Below, one piece after another: positions 7,301-11,043 of a stretch of DNA of 11,043 nt. How positions within the stretch are numbered: the first letter of the stretch is position 1; each line of letters begins with the position of its first letter. This DNA comes from an uncultured Pseudoflavonifractor sp. Its GTDB lineage: Bacteria; Bacillota_A; Clostridia; Oscillospirales; Oscillospiraceae. Below the pieces are notes generated by a model that was not told where the DNA came from, ran no database searches, and saw only the letters and a list, made by a program, of their open reading frames with translations. The stretch is taken from assembly GCA_947575475.1 (NCBI GenBank), contig CANPNN010000034.1, positions 1 to 11,043 on the forward strand, in the 5' to 3' direction. Position numbers and translations under genes: made by a program.

Positions 7301-8024
7301 CATCCTCCGGCCAGCATTCCCCGGTGTGGGTGTGGCCCTCGGTCTCCGGCTTTTCGCAGGTCAGGACCGGCTCCCCCTCCCCCTGGCATCCCTCGTCGTG
7401 GGTGTGCCCCTCCGACTCCGGAAGGGTGCAGCTCAGCCTCTCCTCCCACTCGTAGCACTCGTCGGTATGGGTGTGGGGAACGGTCTCGGTGACCGTCTCG
7501 GTCACTGTCTCCACCACCGTCTCGGTGACCGTCTCGTACTCCACCGTCACCTGTCCGTTCTCATCGACAGTCTCCTTGGGTTCCTGCCGCTCCACCTCTT
7601 TTTCCACCTGCTTCTCCACGGTGGTCTCCACCGTCTCGTCCGTCTGGGTGCAGGTCAGCCCGCTCCGGACCCGGGCATAGCATTCGTCGGTGTGGGTATG
7701 CCCCTCCGCCTCCTCCAGCCCGCAGACCTCCCGGCTCTCTGCCCGATAGCAGTCCTCGCCGTGGGTATGGGCCTCGGCCTCGGTCAGTCCACAGGCCGGC
7801 TCCCGGCCCGGAACAACGCTCTCCACCTGATAGCATTCCTCGGTGTGGGTGTGCTCGGGGATCTCACACACCAGCGGAGTGGTCATCGTGATAGCAGGGA
7901 GGATAAGCGCATAGGTGGTGCAGAAAACCACAATACCGCCCATGACATTCACGACTTTGTGCCAGCGGTTGACCCTGCGCTGTTTGCGCAGGTACTGCTG
8001 GGCCTGTCTTCTGACTCTCTCCAT
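4350..8024 (-). CDS. Large LPATG adhesin: HTHxxxC repeats plus fibro-slime domain (probable pilus tip)
   Basis: A 1224-residue surface protein, probably the adhesive tip. Seen in order: a long basic N-terminus (about 1-25) and a hydrophobic export segment ending in ALILPAITM (39-47), not a classical signal peptide; a Cys/His repeat region about 53-312 with nine HTHxxxC units; a Val-Thr-Glu repeat at 164-182 interrupting them; an uncharacterised beta-rich region about 325-770; a fibro-slime-type domain about 785-940 with EYYFFGDDDMW (898-908) and DIGGVHYAVG (from 929), a module found in secreted adhesins; a Cna-B-like domain about 1044-1180 in which K1050, E1123 and N1178 fit an isopeptide site; LPATG at 1184-1188; membrane segment and short tail. 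Start supported by AGGAGG 10 bases upstream; the gene lies 41 bp after signal peptidase. Its size and single sorting signal beside the smaller backbone gene favour a tip role. The ligand is unknown. Confidence 0.9.
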   Translation of the reverse strand: MERVRRQAQQYLRKQRRVNRWHKVVNVMGGIVVFCTTYALILPAITMTTPLVCEIPEHTHTEECYQVESVVPGREPACGLTEAEAHTHGEDCYRAESREVCGLEEAEGHTHTDECYARVRSGLTCTQTDETVETTVEKQVEKEVERQEPKETVDENGQVTVEYETVTETVVETVTETVTETVPHTHTDECYEWEERLSCTLPESEGHTHDEGCQGEGEPVLTCEKPETEGHTHTGECWPEDESQGEAVEVRTLICGQAEHTHDDNCYLDLELEEKDPYHCGYQAEHTHGQECYFEDGVLKCTIPEHTHTEECLEEPLPEPEPMELRETFTAESEDGAVILTLHVDGTVLLPQTVSAEETAGEAGFRLAVTESEDMDARGEYAELANQEGEVVAMGVLDYTLTFHDAELDLSGCEVTVEVTPTEAFRQYMDDPQTLGLMTLDLVDADAAGDGAIDGEAAETMEVMFTAYTERRGTVAYVLTRGANPTFTVEYYARLERVTTEDGTSNTPFTIIDTEGGVLPQNGKDPAVANLYLSEDAETKNQIVTKKTLTRIYKTETFEYSSAPGLKYINIILTNQKSNYDLVEIWSKQEDDGEDAWVIHEYDPRTTRITNRPETAEADSNFILITSGTQLCMVYEPKREMEKVETNFYDYNVTDGKIYNAPDDARLGVNGREVTTQDDNLTWANVNQQGINHKDNYSGTGGKLAFGNGPKVLPTGLGDQQWVWNGITNMPNQTNGTVGFSGCTFGLVQNALNGGHIQYNINSPHLFNDGTAIGKTSVNDRQLGFGRVGDTWTLSCVYQDGVEEPILSGLEIFKERWNWNKTKKIYGNDFWPLDDLAGTPGHDLKHGNKDLTEMRKAAGATDDTSFPVTDFGGDHNAYFGMQFGVEFSLTNSYVGPLEYYFFGDDDMWVYLVEKSDDNKSIVESRLICDIGGVHYAVGEYVNLWDYIDEGDFYEKDGEGNLLRDEAGNPIEKHGEPKLDEKGEPRLDKDGNPLYEDYIKKYELYFYYTERGASGSTCWMQFTLPTVVGLDLEELLEQQVSEDTGSLWIQKELSGIENTQDFEFKLELSGEAPDNYMVMGANGGLLEGDNALSYIGAGDHFRLQAGDILVIKGLPKETTYKITEIKPGSEPDENGNYPDPDGYHTEITTSIGSEVRLETGYTTSGVITVNDTTKVVYTNIATYELPATGGGGTAIWYTMGAMLVLGAAYLMYKRNQWITGEGEAM
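5205..5672 (-). other. Fibro-slime-type domain within the adhesin
   Basis: Approximate span of adhesin residues 785-940. Signature residues are VGDTWTLSCVY near the start, FGMQFGVEFSL, then EYYFFGDDDMW and IGGVHYAVG. The Asp-rich FGDDD loop followed by W and a downstream GGVH is the pattern that identifies this family. It marks the probable adhesive head; boundaries are estimates. Confidence 0.75.
7089..7868 (-). repeat. Nine Cys...HTHxxxC repeats in the adhesin
   Basis: HTHxxxC units start at adhesin residues 58, 86, 109, 184, 207, 231, 260, 287 and 306. Eight of the nine have another Cys 4-8 residues upstream (C53, C78, C101, C199, C223, C255, C280, C301); at residue 184 the spacing is broken by a Glu/Val/Thr-rich insert. 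The unit C-x(4-8)-HTH-x3-C offers two cysteines and two histidines. It could form a disulfide outside the cell or bind a metal such as zinc; the sequence does not decide. Confidence 0.85.
7479..7535 (-). repeat. Val-Thr-Glu short tandem repeat in the adhesin
   Basis: Codes for repeated TVTE/TVVE units at residues 164-182, with near-identical DNA units (GTCTCGGTGACC on the plus strand). It lies just after a Lys/Glu/Val-rich stretch (136-152) and interrupts the series of HTHxxxC units. Probably an extended spacer; such repeats can change length by slippage in whole codons (inference). Confidence 0.6.
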
Positions 8025-8065
8025 CTGTGCGCTCCCTCCTTTCCTTCTATTTGCTCCGCTCCGTC

Positions 8066-8647
8066 TCAGATGGGCCCAAAGCCCTCCAAAGGCCAGACCC
8101 GGAACACCAGCCGGCCCACGATCTGCTCATCGGACACGCATCCCACCGCCGTATTCCGGGAGTCCAGGGAGACGCTCCTGTGGTCGCCCATCACAAAGAT
8201 CTTGGATTCGGGGACCTGATAGGGAAGCTCGATATTGCACTGCCCCAGAGCCTTCTCCGTAAGGTACGGCTCCTCCAGCAACTCCCCGTCCAGATAGACC
8301 GACCCATCCTCGTCTATATCCACCCACTGGCCCGCGGTGGCGATGACCCGCTTGACCAGGACCTTGTTATCAAAATAAAAGGCGATCACGTCGCCGGGGG
8401 CGTACCTGGAGCCGTTCAGGGAGACCACCACGTCCCCCTCCACCAGCCCAGGCGCCATAGAGGTGCCCGTGATCTGAAGCACCGGGAGCAGGAGCGTGGC
8501 CACCAAAACCGCCGCAGCCGCCACGGTGATAAGGGTATATATGGTGCTGCGCAGGACCTTGCGGTAGCGTTTCCGGTATTTCTCCCGGCTCAGCTCCTTT
8601 TCCAGAAGGTCCACGTCCGGGATCTCACGGGGCCTGTTCCTTCTCAC
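8066..8647 (-). CDS. lepB: Signal peptidase I of the pilus operon
   Basis: A 193-residue membrane Ser/Lys protease that removes signal peptides from exported precursors. Seen: cytoplasmic basic N-terminus about 1-33; one membrane segment about 34-57; GTSMAPGLVEGDVVV with nucleophile Ser63; YFDNKVLVKRVIATAGQ with general-base Lys99; DIDEDGSVYLDG; and GDHRSVSLDSRN about 154-165. The Lys makes it a bacterial-type enzyme, not the SipW/ER type, which uses His. In box E the usual GDNR is GDHR. The start is GTG 8647, since a strong AGGAGGAGGA lies just upstream and the coding match begins there; the GTG shares a GTGA overlap with the upstream stop, so the two genes are coupled. Dedicated signal peptidases occur in several Gram-positive pilus loci, where they assist pilus assembly; it probably handles the pilins and perhaps the unusual export segment of the adhesin (inference). 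Confidence 0.93.
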   Translation of the reverse strand: MRRNRPREIPDVDLLEKELSREKYRKRYRKVLRSTIYTLITVAAAAVLVATLLLPVLQITGTSMAPGLVEGDVVVSLNGSRYAPGDVIAFYFDNKVLVKRVIATAGQWVDIDEDGSVYLDGELLEEPYLTEKALGQCNIELPYQVPESKIFVMGDHRSVSLDSRNTAVGCVSDEQIVGRLVFRVWPLEGFGPI

Positions 8648-9156
8648 GCTTCCTCCTCCTGTGCTGTGCTCTCTCTGCGCCGGAGCAGCCATTGGGTCAG
8701 CTCCTCGTGGTCCTCCAGATACTTCTCGATCCGCTGGGAGACCTCCGCCCAATAGGCATCCGCCTCCCTCTGGGCCGCCTGCTTCATCGCCAGGCATTTC
8801 TGTTCCGACTCCGCCTCCATGGCCCTGCATTTTTCCGCGGCCTCGCTGAGCTGCTGCTCCGTCCTCCGGCGGGTCTCCTCCTCGGCGCGCTCCAGGGCCT
8901 CCTTCTGCCGCTCCGCCAGCTTCTGGACGTTCTCCAGATACTGCGCCGCAGCGCAGTCGGCGGCCTTAAAGATATCGTTGAGCTGAAGCGCCGCATCGGC
9001 CAGGGTCCCGGCCTCCTGCAGCACGATCTCCCGGCTCTCCAGCTTCTGCCGCAGCCCGGCGATCTCCTGCTCCAGGTCGTCCCCCCGCTTGGTCTGCTCA
9101 ATGAGCATCTCCAGCAGCTCCTCGCGGCGTAGCTTTTTCATCTCTTTTCCAGTCAT
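8644..9156 (-). CDS. Small coiled-coil protein, first gene of the pilus operon
   Basis: A 170-residue, highly charged, mostly helical protein of unknown function. Seen: no signal peptide and no membrane segment, so probably cytoplasmic. It starts MTGKEMKKLRREELLEML and continues with a predicted coiled coil to about residue 45; then a less charged helix (AGTLADAALQLNDIFKAADCAAAQYLE); then a long Glu/Lys/Arg/Gln helix about 77-135; and an acidic end with four Glu or Gln residues before the final Ala. The organisation faintly recalls DivIVA-like scaffold proteins, but no diagnostic motif is present and I make no such assignment. I chose ATG 9156, preceded by GAGAGG, over an in-frame start at 9225 whose extra 23 residues are encoded by the leader hairpins. 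Its stop overlaps the signal peptidase start (GTGA). Leading the operon and coupled to the peptidase, it may position or regulate the secretion or assembly machinery at the membrane (inference). Confidence 0.85.
   Translation of the reverse strand: MTGKEMKKLRREELLEMLIEQTKRGDDLEQEIAGLRQKLESREIVLQEAGTLADAALQLNDIFKAADCAAAQYLENVQKLAERQKEALERAEEETRRRTEQQLSEAAEKCRAMEAESEQKCLAMKQAAQREADAYWAEVSQRIEKYLEDHEELTQWLLRRRESTAQEEEA
8651..8660 (-). promoter_or_regulatory. Strong Shine-Dalgarno setting the GTG start of signal peptidase
   Basis: AGGAGGAGGA on the minus strand ends 3 bases before the GTG at 8647. It lies inside the final Glu codons of the coiled-coil gene, so ribosomes finishing that gene can re-start at the GTGA overlap. 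It rules out the upstream ATG at 8830, whose extension has no protein-like pattern. Confidence 0.65.
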
Positions 9157-9197
9157 CGTCTCAACCTCTCGCGCTCTCGGAACGTAAGGATCTTTTA

Positions 9198-9222
9198 CCC
9201 TGTCCCCCCGAAGGGGACAGGG
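9198..9222 (-). repeat. Leader stem-loop B (10-bp perfect stem)
   Basis: Arms 9198-9207 (CCCTGTCCCC) and 9213-9222 (GGGGACAGGG) around a 5-base loop. It abuts a perfect palindrome. It lies 41 bases before the coiled-coil ATG in the presumed 5' leader. AAAA rather than a U-run follows on the transcript side, so it is not a typical terminator. Confidence 0.8.
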
Positions 9223-9243
9223 CAAAAGGCGTACGCCTTTTGC
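9222..9243. repeat. Perfect 22-bp palindrome B in the pilus leader
   Basis: GCAAAAGGCGT followed at once by its exact complement ACGCCTTTTGC, with no loop. The core GGCGTACGCC alternates purine and pyrimidine for eight bases. It could be a protein-binding site on DNA or part of a folded RNA leader. It shares the frame AAAG(8)CTTT with palindrome A at 9362-9379. Confidence 0.8.
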
Positions 9244-9263
9244 AATTCCTTCTTATCATATGC

Positions 9264-9289
9264 GGCGGTCCCGGAACGGAGATACCGCC
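9264..9289 (-). repeat. Small inverted repeat between the two leader modules
   Basis: Arms GGCGGT (9264-9269) and ACCGCC (9284-9289) enclose 14 bases. Modest in strength, but lying in a leader already rich in paired structures it may form a third hairpin. Confidence 0.4.
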
Positions 9290-9337
9290 CAGGTCCTTGT
9301 GGTCCGATCCCTCTCCCCGTTGGAATGGAAAGGTTTT

Positions 9338-9360
9338 CGTTATGCCCGGAGGGCATAACG
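9338..9360 (-). repeat. Leader stem-loop A (10-bp perfect stem)
   Basis: Arms 9338-9347 (CGTTATGCCC) and 9351-9360 (GGGCATAACG) around a 3-base loop. It sits directly against palindrome A, in the same order and orientation as stem-loop B and palindrome B about 94 bases away. Confidence 0.8.
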
Positions 9361-9361
9361 G

Positions 9362-9379
9362 CAAAGATACGTATCTTTG
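9362..9379. repeat. Perfect 18-bp palindrome A in the pilus leader
   Basis: CAAAGATAC followed at once by GTATCTTTG. The eight-base core ATACGTAT alternates purine and pyrimidine and differs from the core of palindrome B (GCGTACGC) at every position by a transition, while the outer AAAG and CTTT are kept. Confidence 0.8.
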
Positions 9380-9416
9380 TGCCACCCTACCGCTGTAGAT
9401 ATGATAGCATACGCCG

Positions 9417-9436
9417 GTTACAAAACCAGTTACAAA
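9417..9436 (-). promoter_or_regulatory. Possible operator: direct repeat TTTGTAAC
   Basis: TTTGTAAC occurs twice on the minus strand (9429-9436 and 9417-9424), 12 bp apart, immediately downstream of a TATAAT at 9436-9441. A 12-bp spacing sets both copies roughly on the same face of the helix, as for a regulator dimer near a transcription start. No known binding-site family is recognised. Confidence 0.3.
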
Positions 9437-9473
9437 TTATAGAAAAACTTTCATTTTTTATCGTCGTATTATA
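9436..9473 (-). promoter_or_regulatory. Two perfect TATAAT hexamers without clear -35 partners
   Basis: TATAAT occurs on the minus strand at 9468-9473 and 9436-9441. The first has TTGCAC (9495-9500) upstream but at 21 bp, too far for a standard sigma-A site; the second has no good -35. They could be activator-dependent secondary promoters or chance hits in AT-rich DNA. Either would give a leader that still contains both hairpin modules. Confidence 0.3.
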
Positions 9474-9547
9474 CAAAGTTTTTGATATCATTTTGTGCAA
9501 TACGATGATTTATGGTGAAATGTTCTTTTCCCGCGGCCTCTTCTTCC

Positions 9548-9576
9548 ATTTTACTCCAAAATTTCAAACTTTTCAA
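9548..9576 (-). promoter_or_regulatory. Probable sigma-A promoter of the pilus operon
   Basis: TTGAAA (9571-9576) and TAAAAT (9548-9553) on the minus strand are separated by exactly 17 bp; each matches the consensus at five of six bases. It lies 20 bp after the amidohydrolase stop. Transcription from here would give a 5' leader of roughly 385 bases before the coiled-coil ATG. A second TTGAAA nine bases downstream makes a short direct repeat at the -35 region. Confidence 0.6.
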
Positions 9577-9595
9577 GAACGATATCCGATATTTT

Positions 9596-10786
9596 TTACC
9601 TTTCTTCCAGCTTTCCCATCAAATACCTCCAGGTATACTCCGCATGCAGAGCGGCGGCCACGGGCAAGGCCCCCTCGTCCATGTCCACGTGCCCGTTGTG
9701 GAGGGGATACTGGGTATGGGGGTCGTCGCTTCGCGTGCCTACATAGGCGTAGCACCCCGGTACCGTCAGCAAAAACTCCGCAAAGTCGTCCCCTCCCAAA
9801 GAGATGGGCCGGTCGGTGATGAGGGCCTGGGCTCCAAAGAGGTCGCTGACGATCTCCCCCGCCTCCCGGCACCCCAGATCCGGGTTCACCAGGGGGGTGG
9901 CGTAGTCCACCCACTCCACCTCCGCCGTGCCGCCGTAGAGCCGGGCGGTCTGGGCGCAGAGAGCGTCGATCCACTCCCGGGCGTTCCTCCGGGTCTCCGG
10001 GGTCATGGCCCGGACCGTCCCCTCCAGCTCCGCCTCCTCGGCCACGATGTTGTAGGCGGTGCCCGCCGTCAGCTTCCCCACCCCGATGACCAGGGGATCC
10101 ACCGGGGAGGTCCGCCGGGTCACCAAAGCCTGGATCCCCACCACCATCTGGCTGGCGATATAGAGGGCGTCCACCCCCAGGTGGGGGGTGGAGACGTGGG
10201 CGGCCTTGCCCCGGACGGTGATCTTAAAATAGTCCACGCTGGCGTTGTTGGGTCCCGCCTTCACCCCCACGCTCCCCACCGGCAGGTCGGAGGCCACATG
10301 GACCCCGAACACCCGTCCGGAGCCTTCCAGCAGCCCCTCCTTCACAAACACCCGTCCCCCGTAGCCGATCTCCTCGGCGTGCTGGAAAAACAGCCGCACC
10401 TCTCCCCCGAACTCAGCTTTGTGGGCATAGAGCAGCCTGGCTCCTCCCAAAAGCCCCGCGGCGTGGCAGTCATGGCCGCAGGCGTGCATGACCCCCTCCT
10501 CCCGGGAGCAGTAGCCCAGCTCCCCGTTCTCCTCCTGAATGGGCAACGCGTCAATGTCCGCCCGGAGGGTCATGACCCGCTCCCCGGGCTTTTCTCCGTG
10601 AAAGACGGCGTAAACGCCGCTTCCGTCGATACGCCGGTGGTCGGTAATGCCGATCTCGTCCAGCTCCTTTTCAATGCGCTCCGCCGTCCAAAACTCCTTC
10701 CGGCTCACCTCAGGGTGCATATGGAACTCCCTGCGCAGGGAGGAGAGATAGGGGGCCAACGCCTCCGCCTCTTTGCAAAAATCCAT
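9596..10786 (-). CDS. M20-family metallo-amidohydrolase/aminoacylase
   Basis: A 396-residue cytoplasmic hydrolase of the M20D type, which removes acyl groups from N-acyl amino acids or cleaves related amides using two metal ions. Seen: RREFHMHPE (18-26); RADIDALPIQE (75-85); MHACGHDCHAAG (100-111), giving metal ligands Cys103 and His105; FFQHAEEIGYGG with Glu138-Glu139 (metal ligand and general base); His163 in VFGVHV; GKAAHVSTP (193-201) in the lid domain; and PLHNGH with His363. Length and motif order are complete. The start is secure: AGAGGAGG ends 7 bases before the ATG. It follows a methionine-transport-type binding protein, which suggests an N-acyl-methionine or other sulfur amino acid derivative as substrate (inference; the sequence cannot fix the substrate). 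Only 30 bases separate its ATG from the preceding terminator, so it probably depends on read-through. Confidence 0.92.
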   Translation of the reverse strand: MDFCKEAEALAPYLSSLRREFHMHPEVSRKEFWTAERIEKELDEIGITDHRRIDGSGVYAVFHGEKPGERVMTLRADIDALPIQEENGELGYCSREEGVMHACGHDCHAAGLLGGARLLYAHKAEFGGEVRLFFQHAEEIGYGGRVFVKEGLLEGSGRVFGVHVASDLPVGSVGVKAGPNNASVDYFKITVRGKAAHVSTPHLGVDALYIASQMVVGIQALVTRRTSPVDPLVIGVGKLTAGTAYNIVAEEAELEGTVRAMTPETRRNAREWIDALCAQTARLYGGTAEVEWVDYATPLVNPDLGCREAGEIVSDLFGAQALITDRPISLGGDDFAEFLLTVPGCYAYVGTRSDDPHTQYPLHNGHVDMDEGALPVAAALHAEYTWRYLMGKLEER

Positions 10787-10793
10787 GGTGGGA

Positions 10794-10801
10794 CCTCCTC
10801 T
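10794..10801 (-). promoter_or_regulatory. Shine-Dalgarno of the amidohydrolase
   Basis: AGAGGAGG on the minus strand, 7 bases before the ATG at 10786. A near-ideal site that fixes the start, although the space between it and the upstream terminator is too short for a separate promoter. Confidence 0.65.
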
Positions 10802-10816
10802 TTATCATTAGATGGG

Positions 10817-10850
10817 AAAAGAGACGGACCGGAAACAGTCCGTCTCTTTT
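10817..10850 (-). terminator. Rho-independent terminator after metQ
   Basis: A perfect 13-bp stem, arms 10817-10829 and 10838-10850, around an 8-base loop. On the minus-strand transcript the right arm ends in UUUU then CCC, a short U-run, 12 bases after the metQ stop. On the plus strand it is followed by CTTTTTTC, so it could also stop opposing transcription. Given the amidohydrolase only 30 bases on, it may act as a partial terminator. Confidence 0.8.
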
Positions 10851-10861
10851 CTTTTTTCAAA

Positions 10862-11043
10862 TCAATACTGGAAGGCAGGGATATAAAGGCCGTGATAGAT
10901 GTCCTCGATGGCCTGGGCGGTCTCGGCGGACTGGTAAGCGGCCAGGACCTTCAGATAGGTCTCGTTCTCCAGATCGGCGGTGCGGCAAGCGATGATGTTG
11001 ATGTAGGGGTTGTCGCTGCCCGGCTCCACGGTCTCGGTGCAGA
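10862..11043 (-). CDS. metQ: MetQ/NlpA-type substrate-binding lipoprotein, C-terminal fragment
   Basis: Only the last 60 codons are in the window; the gene continues beyond the right edge. The fragment reads with DNPYINIIACR, then an Asn/Glu helix, LKVLAAYQSAETAQAI and the end IYHGLYIPAFQY before TGA. The NPY-x-NII block and the closing YHG...PAF segment fit the C-terminal lobe of the MetQ/NlpA family, the binding proteins of methionine-type ABC importers. The lipobox and the ABC and permease genes would lie to the right. The specific ligand (D/L-methionine or a related compound) is assumed from the family. Confidence 0.8.
   Translation of the reverse strand, partial: CTETVEPGSDNPYINIIACRTADLENETYLKVLAAYQSAETAQAIEDIYHGLYIPAFQY

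Larger units (their letters stand above)
9157..9595 (-). other. Intergenic region: AT-rich promoter block and long structured leader
   Basis: This is the only long gene-free stretch. From right to left it holds an AT-rich block (about 9400-9595) with the promoter candidates, then a GC-richer leader (about 9157-9400) with stem-loop/palindrome module A, a weak hairpin, module B and the ribosome binding site. No convincing coding region, tRNA or recognised riboswitch is seen. No clear terminator follows the amidohydrolase, so some read-through into the pilus operon is possible. Confidence 0.6.

Noticed and set aside
7089..7868. CRISPR-like spaced repeats on the DNA level
   Set aside because: The repeated GTGGGTGTG/GTGGGTATG blocks are HTH codons inside an open reading frame, with irregular spacing and no conserved repeat of CRISPR length.
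5499..8219. A long plus-strand open frame of about 906 codons opposite the adhesin
   Set aside because: It mirrors the GC-rich codons of the adhesin, its translation is Gly/Leu/Val/His-rich with no domain pattern, and the minus frame has clear domains, a signal segment and LPATG.
8648..8830. N-terminal extension of signal peptidase from an upstream ATG
   Set aside because: The extra 61 residues are Gly/Pro-rich and overlap the coiled-coil gene in another frame; a strong ribosome binding site precedes the GTG at 8647.
9198..9222. Rho-independent terminator in the leader
   Set aside because: The perfect stem is followed by A-rich, not U-rich, sequence in the direction of transcription.
9161..9385. 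A possible 74-codon leader peptide on the minus strand spanning both hairpin modules
   Set aside because: It begins with GTG, runs through the palindromes and resembles no protein; the hairpins explain the sequence better.
9157..9595. A known riboswitch class (for example SAM or T-box) in the pilus leader
   Set aside because: I could not find the conserved cores of these classes, such as a T-box sequence; the structures seen are simple hairpins and palindromes.
9582..9597. Small ATATC/GATAT inverted repeat with six T on the plus strand, as terminator
   Set aside because: The stem is only five AT-rich pairs with a one-base loop, and no plus-strand gene leads into it; on the minus strand there is no U-run.
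9198..9600. Invertible promoter (phase-variable switch) upstream of the pilus operon
   Set aside because: No matching inverted repeats flanking the promoter block were found; each inverted repeat pairs only with itself, and no recombinase gene lies in the window.
9325..9819. A plus-strand open frame across the promoter block and amidohydrolase 3' end
   Set aside because: Half lies in AT-rich non-coding DNA and half antisense to the amidohydrolase; no protein-like features.

Overview
The window is GC-rich DNA, and all of its genes lie on the minus strand. LPxTG pilins, class C sortase chemistry and purine-rich ribosome binding sites point to a Gram-positive Firmicute. The style of the adhesin (N-terminal segment ending in ALILPAITM, HTHxxxC repeats, fibro-slime domain) together with the GC content suggests a gut Clostridia member, perhaps near Oscillospiraceae. 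That placement is inference; there is no rRNA or taxonomic marker here.

Layout in the direction of transcription (right to left). (1) 11043-10862: C-terminal 60 codons of a MetQ/NlpA-type substrate-binding lipoprotein, followed by a perfect 13-bp terminator hairpin. (2) 10786-9596: a complete M20-family amidohydrolase. (3) 9595-9157: an AT-rich stretch with a good sigma-A-type promoter, then a long leader carrying two similarly built pairs of inverted repeats. (4) 9156-29: a tightly packed seven-gene sortase-dependent pilus operon: a small coiled-coil protein, signal peptidase I, a 1224-residue LPATG adhesin with a fibro-slime domain, an LPSTG isopeptide-forming backbone pilin, a class C (pilin-polymerising) sortase, an LPQTG Cna-B minor pilin and a second, smaller sortase. 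Three junctions overlap (4, 17 and 11 bp). The only long internal gap, between backbone pilin and class C sortase, holds a perfect 16-bp hairpin without a U-run.

How the genes probably work together: signal peptidase I processes the exported precursors; the class C sortase joins backbone subunits through the LPSTG signal; the large adhesin is probably the tip and the LPQTG protein an accessory or basal subunit; the terminal sortase may load the minor pilin or anchor the fibre to the wall. The coiled-coil protein, translationally coupled to the signal peptidase, has no known function that I can name and is the best candidate for an undescribed component. The MetQ/M20 pair is a separate unit, perhaps for uptake and deacylation of methionine-related compounds.

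The least explained structures are the paired palindromes in the pilus leader, the nine Cys/His repeats of the adhesin, and the intercistronic hairpin after the backbone pilin.
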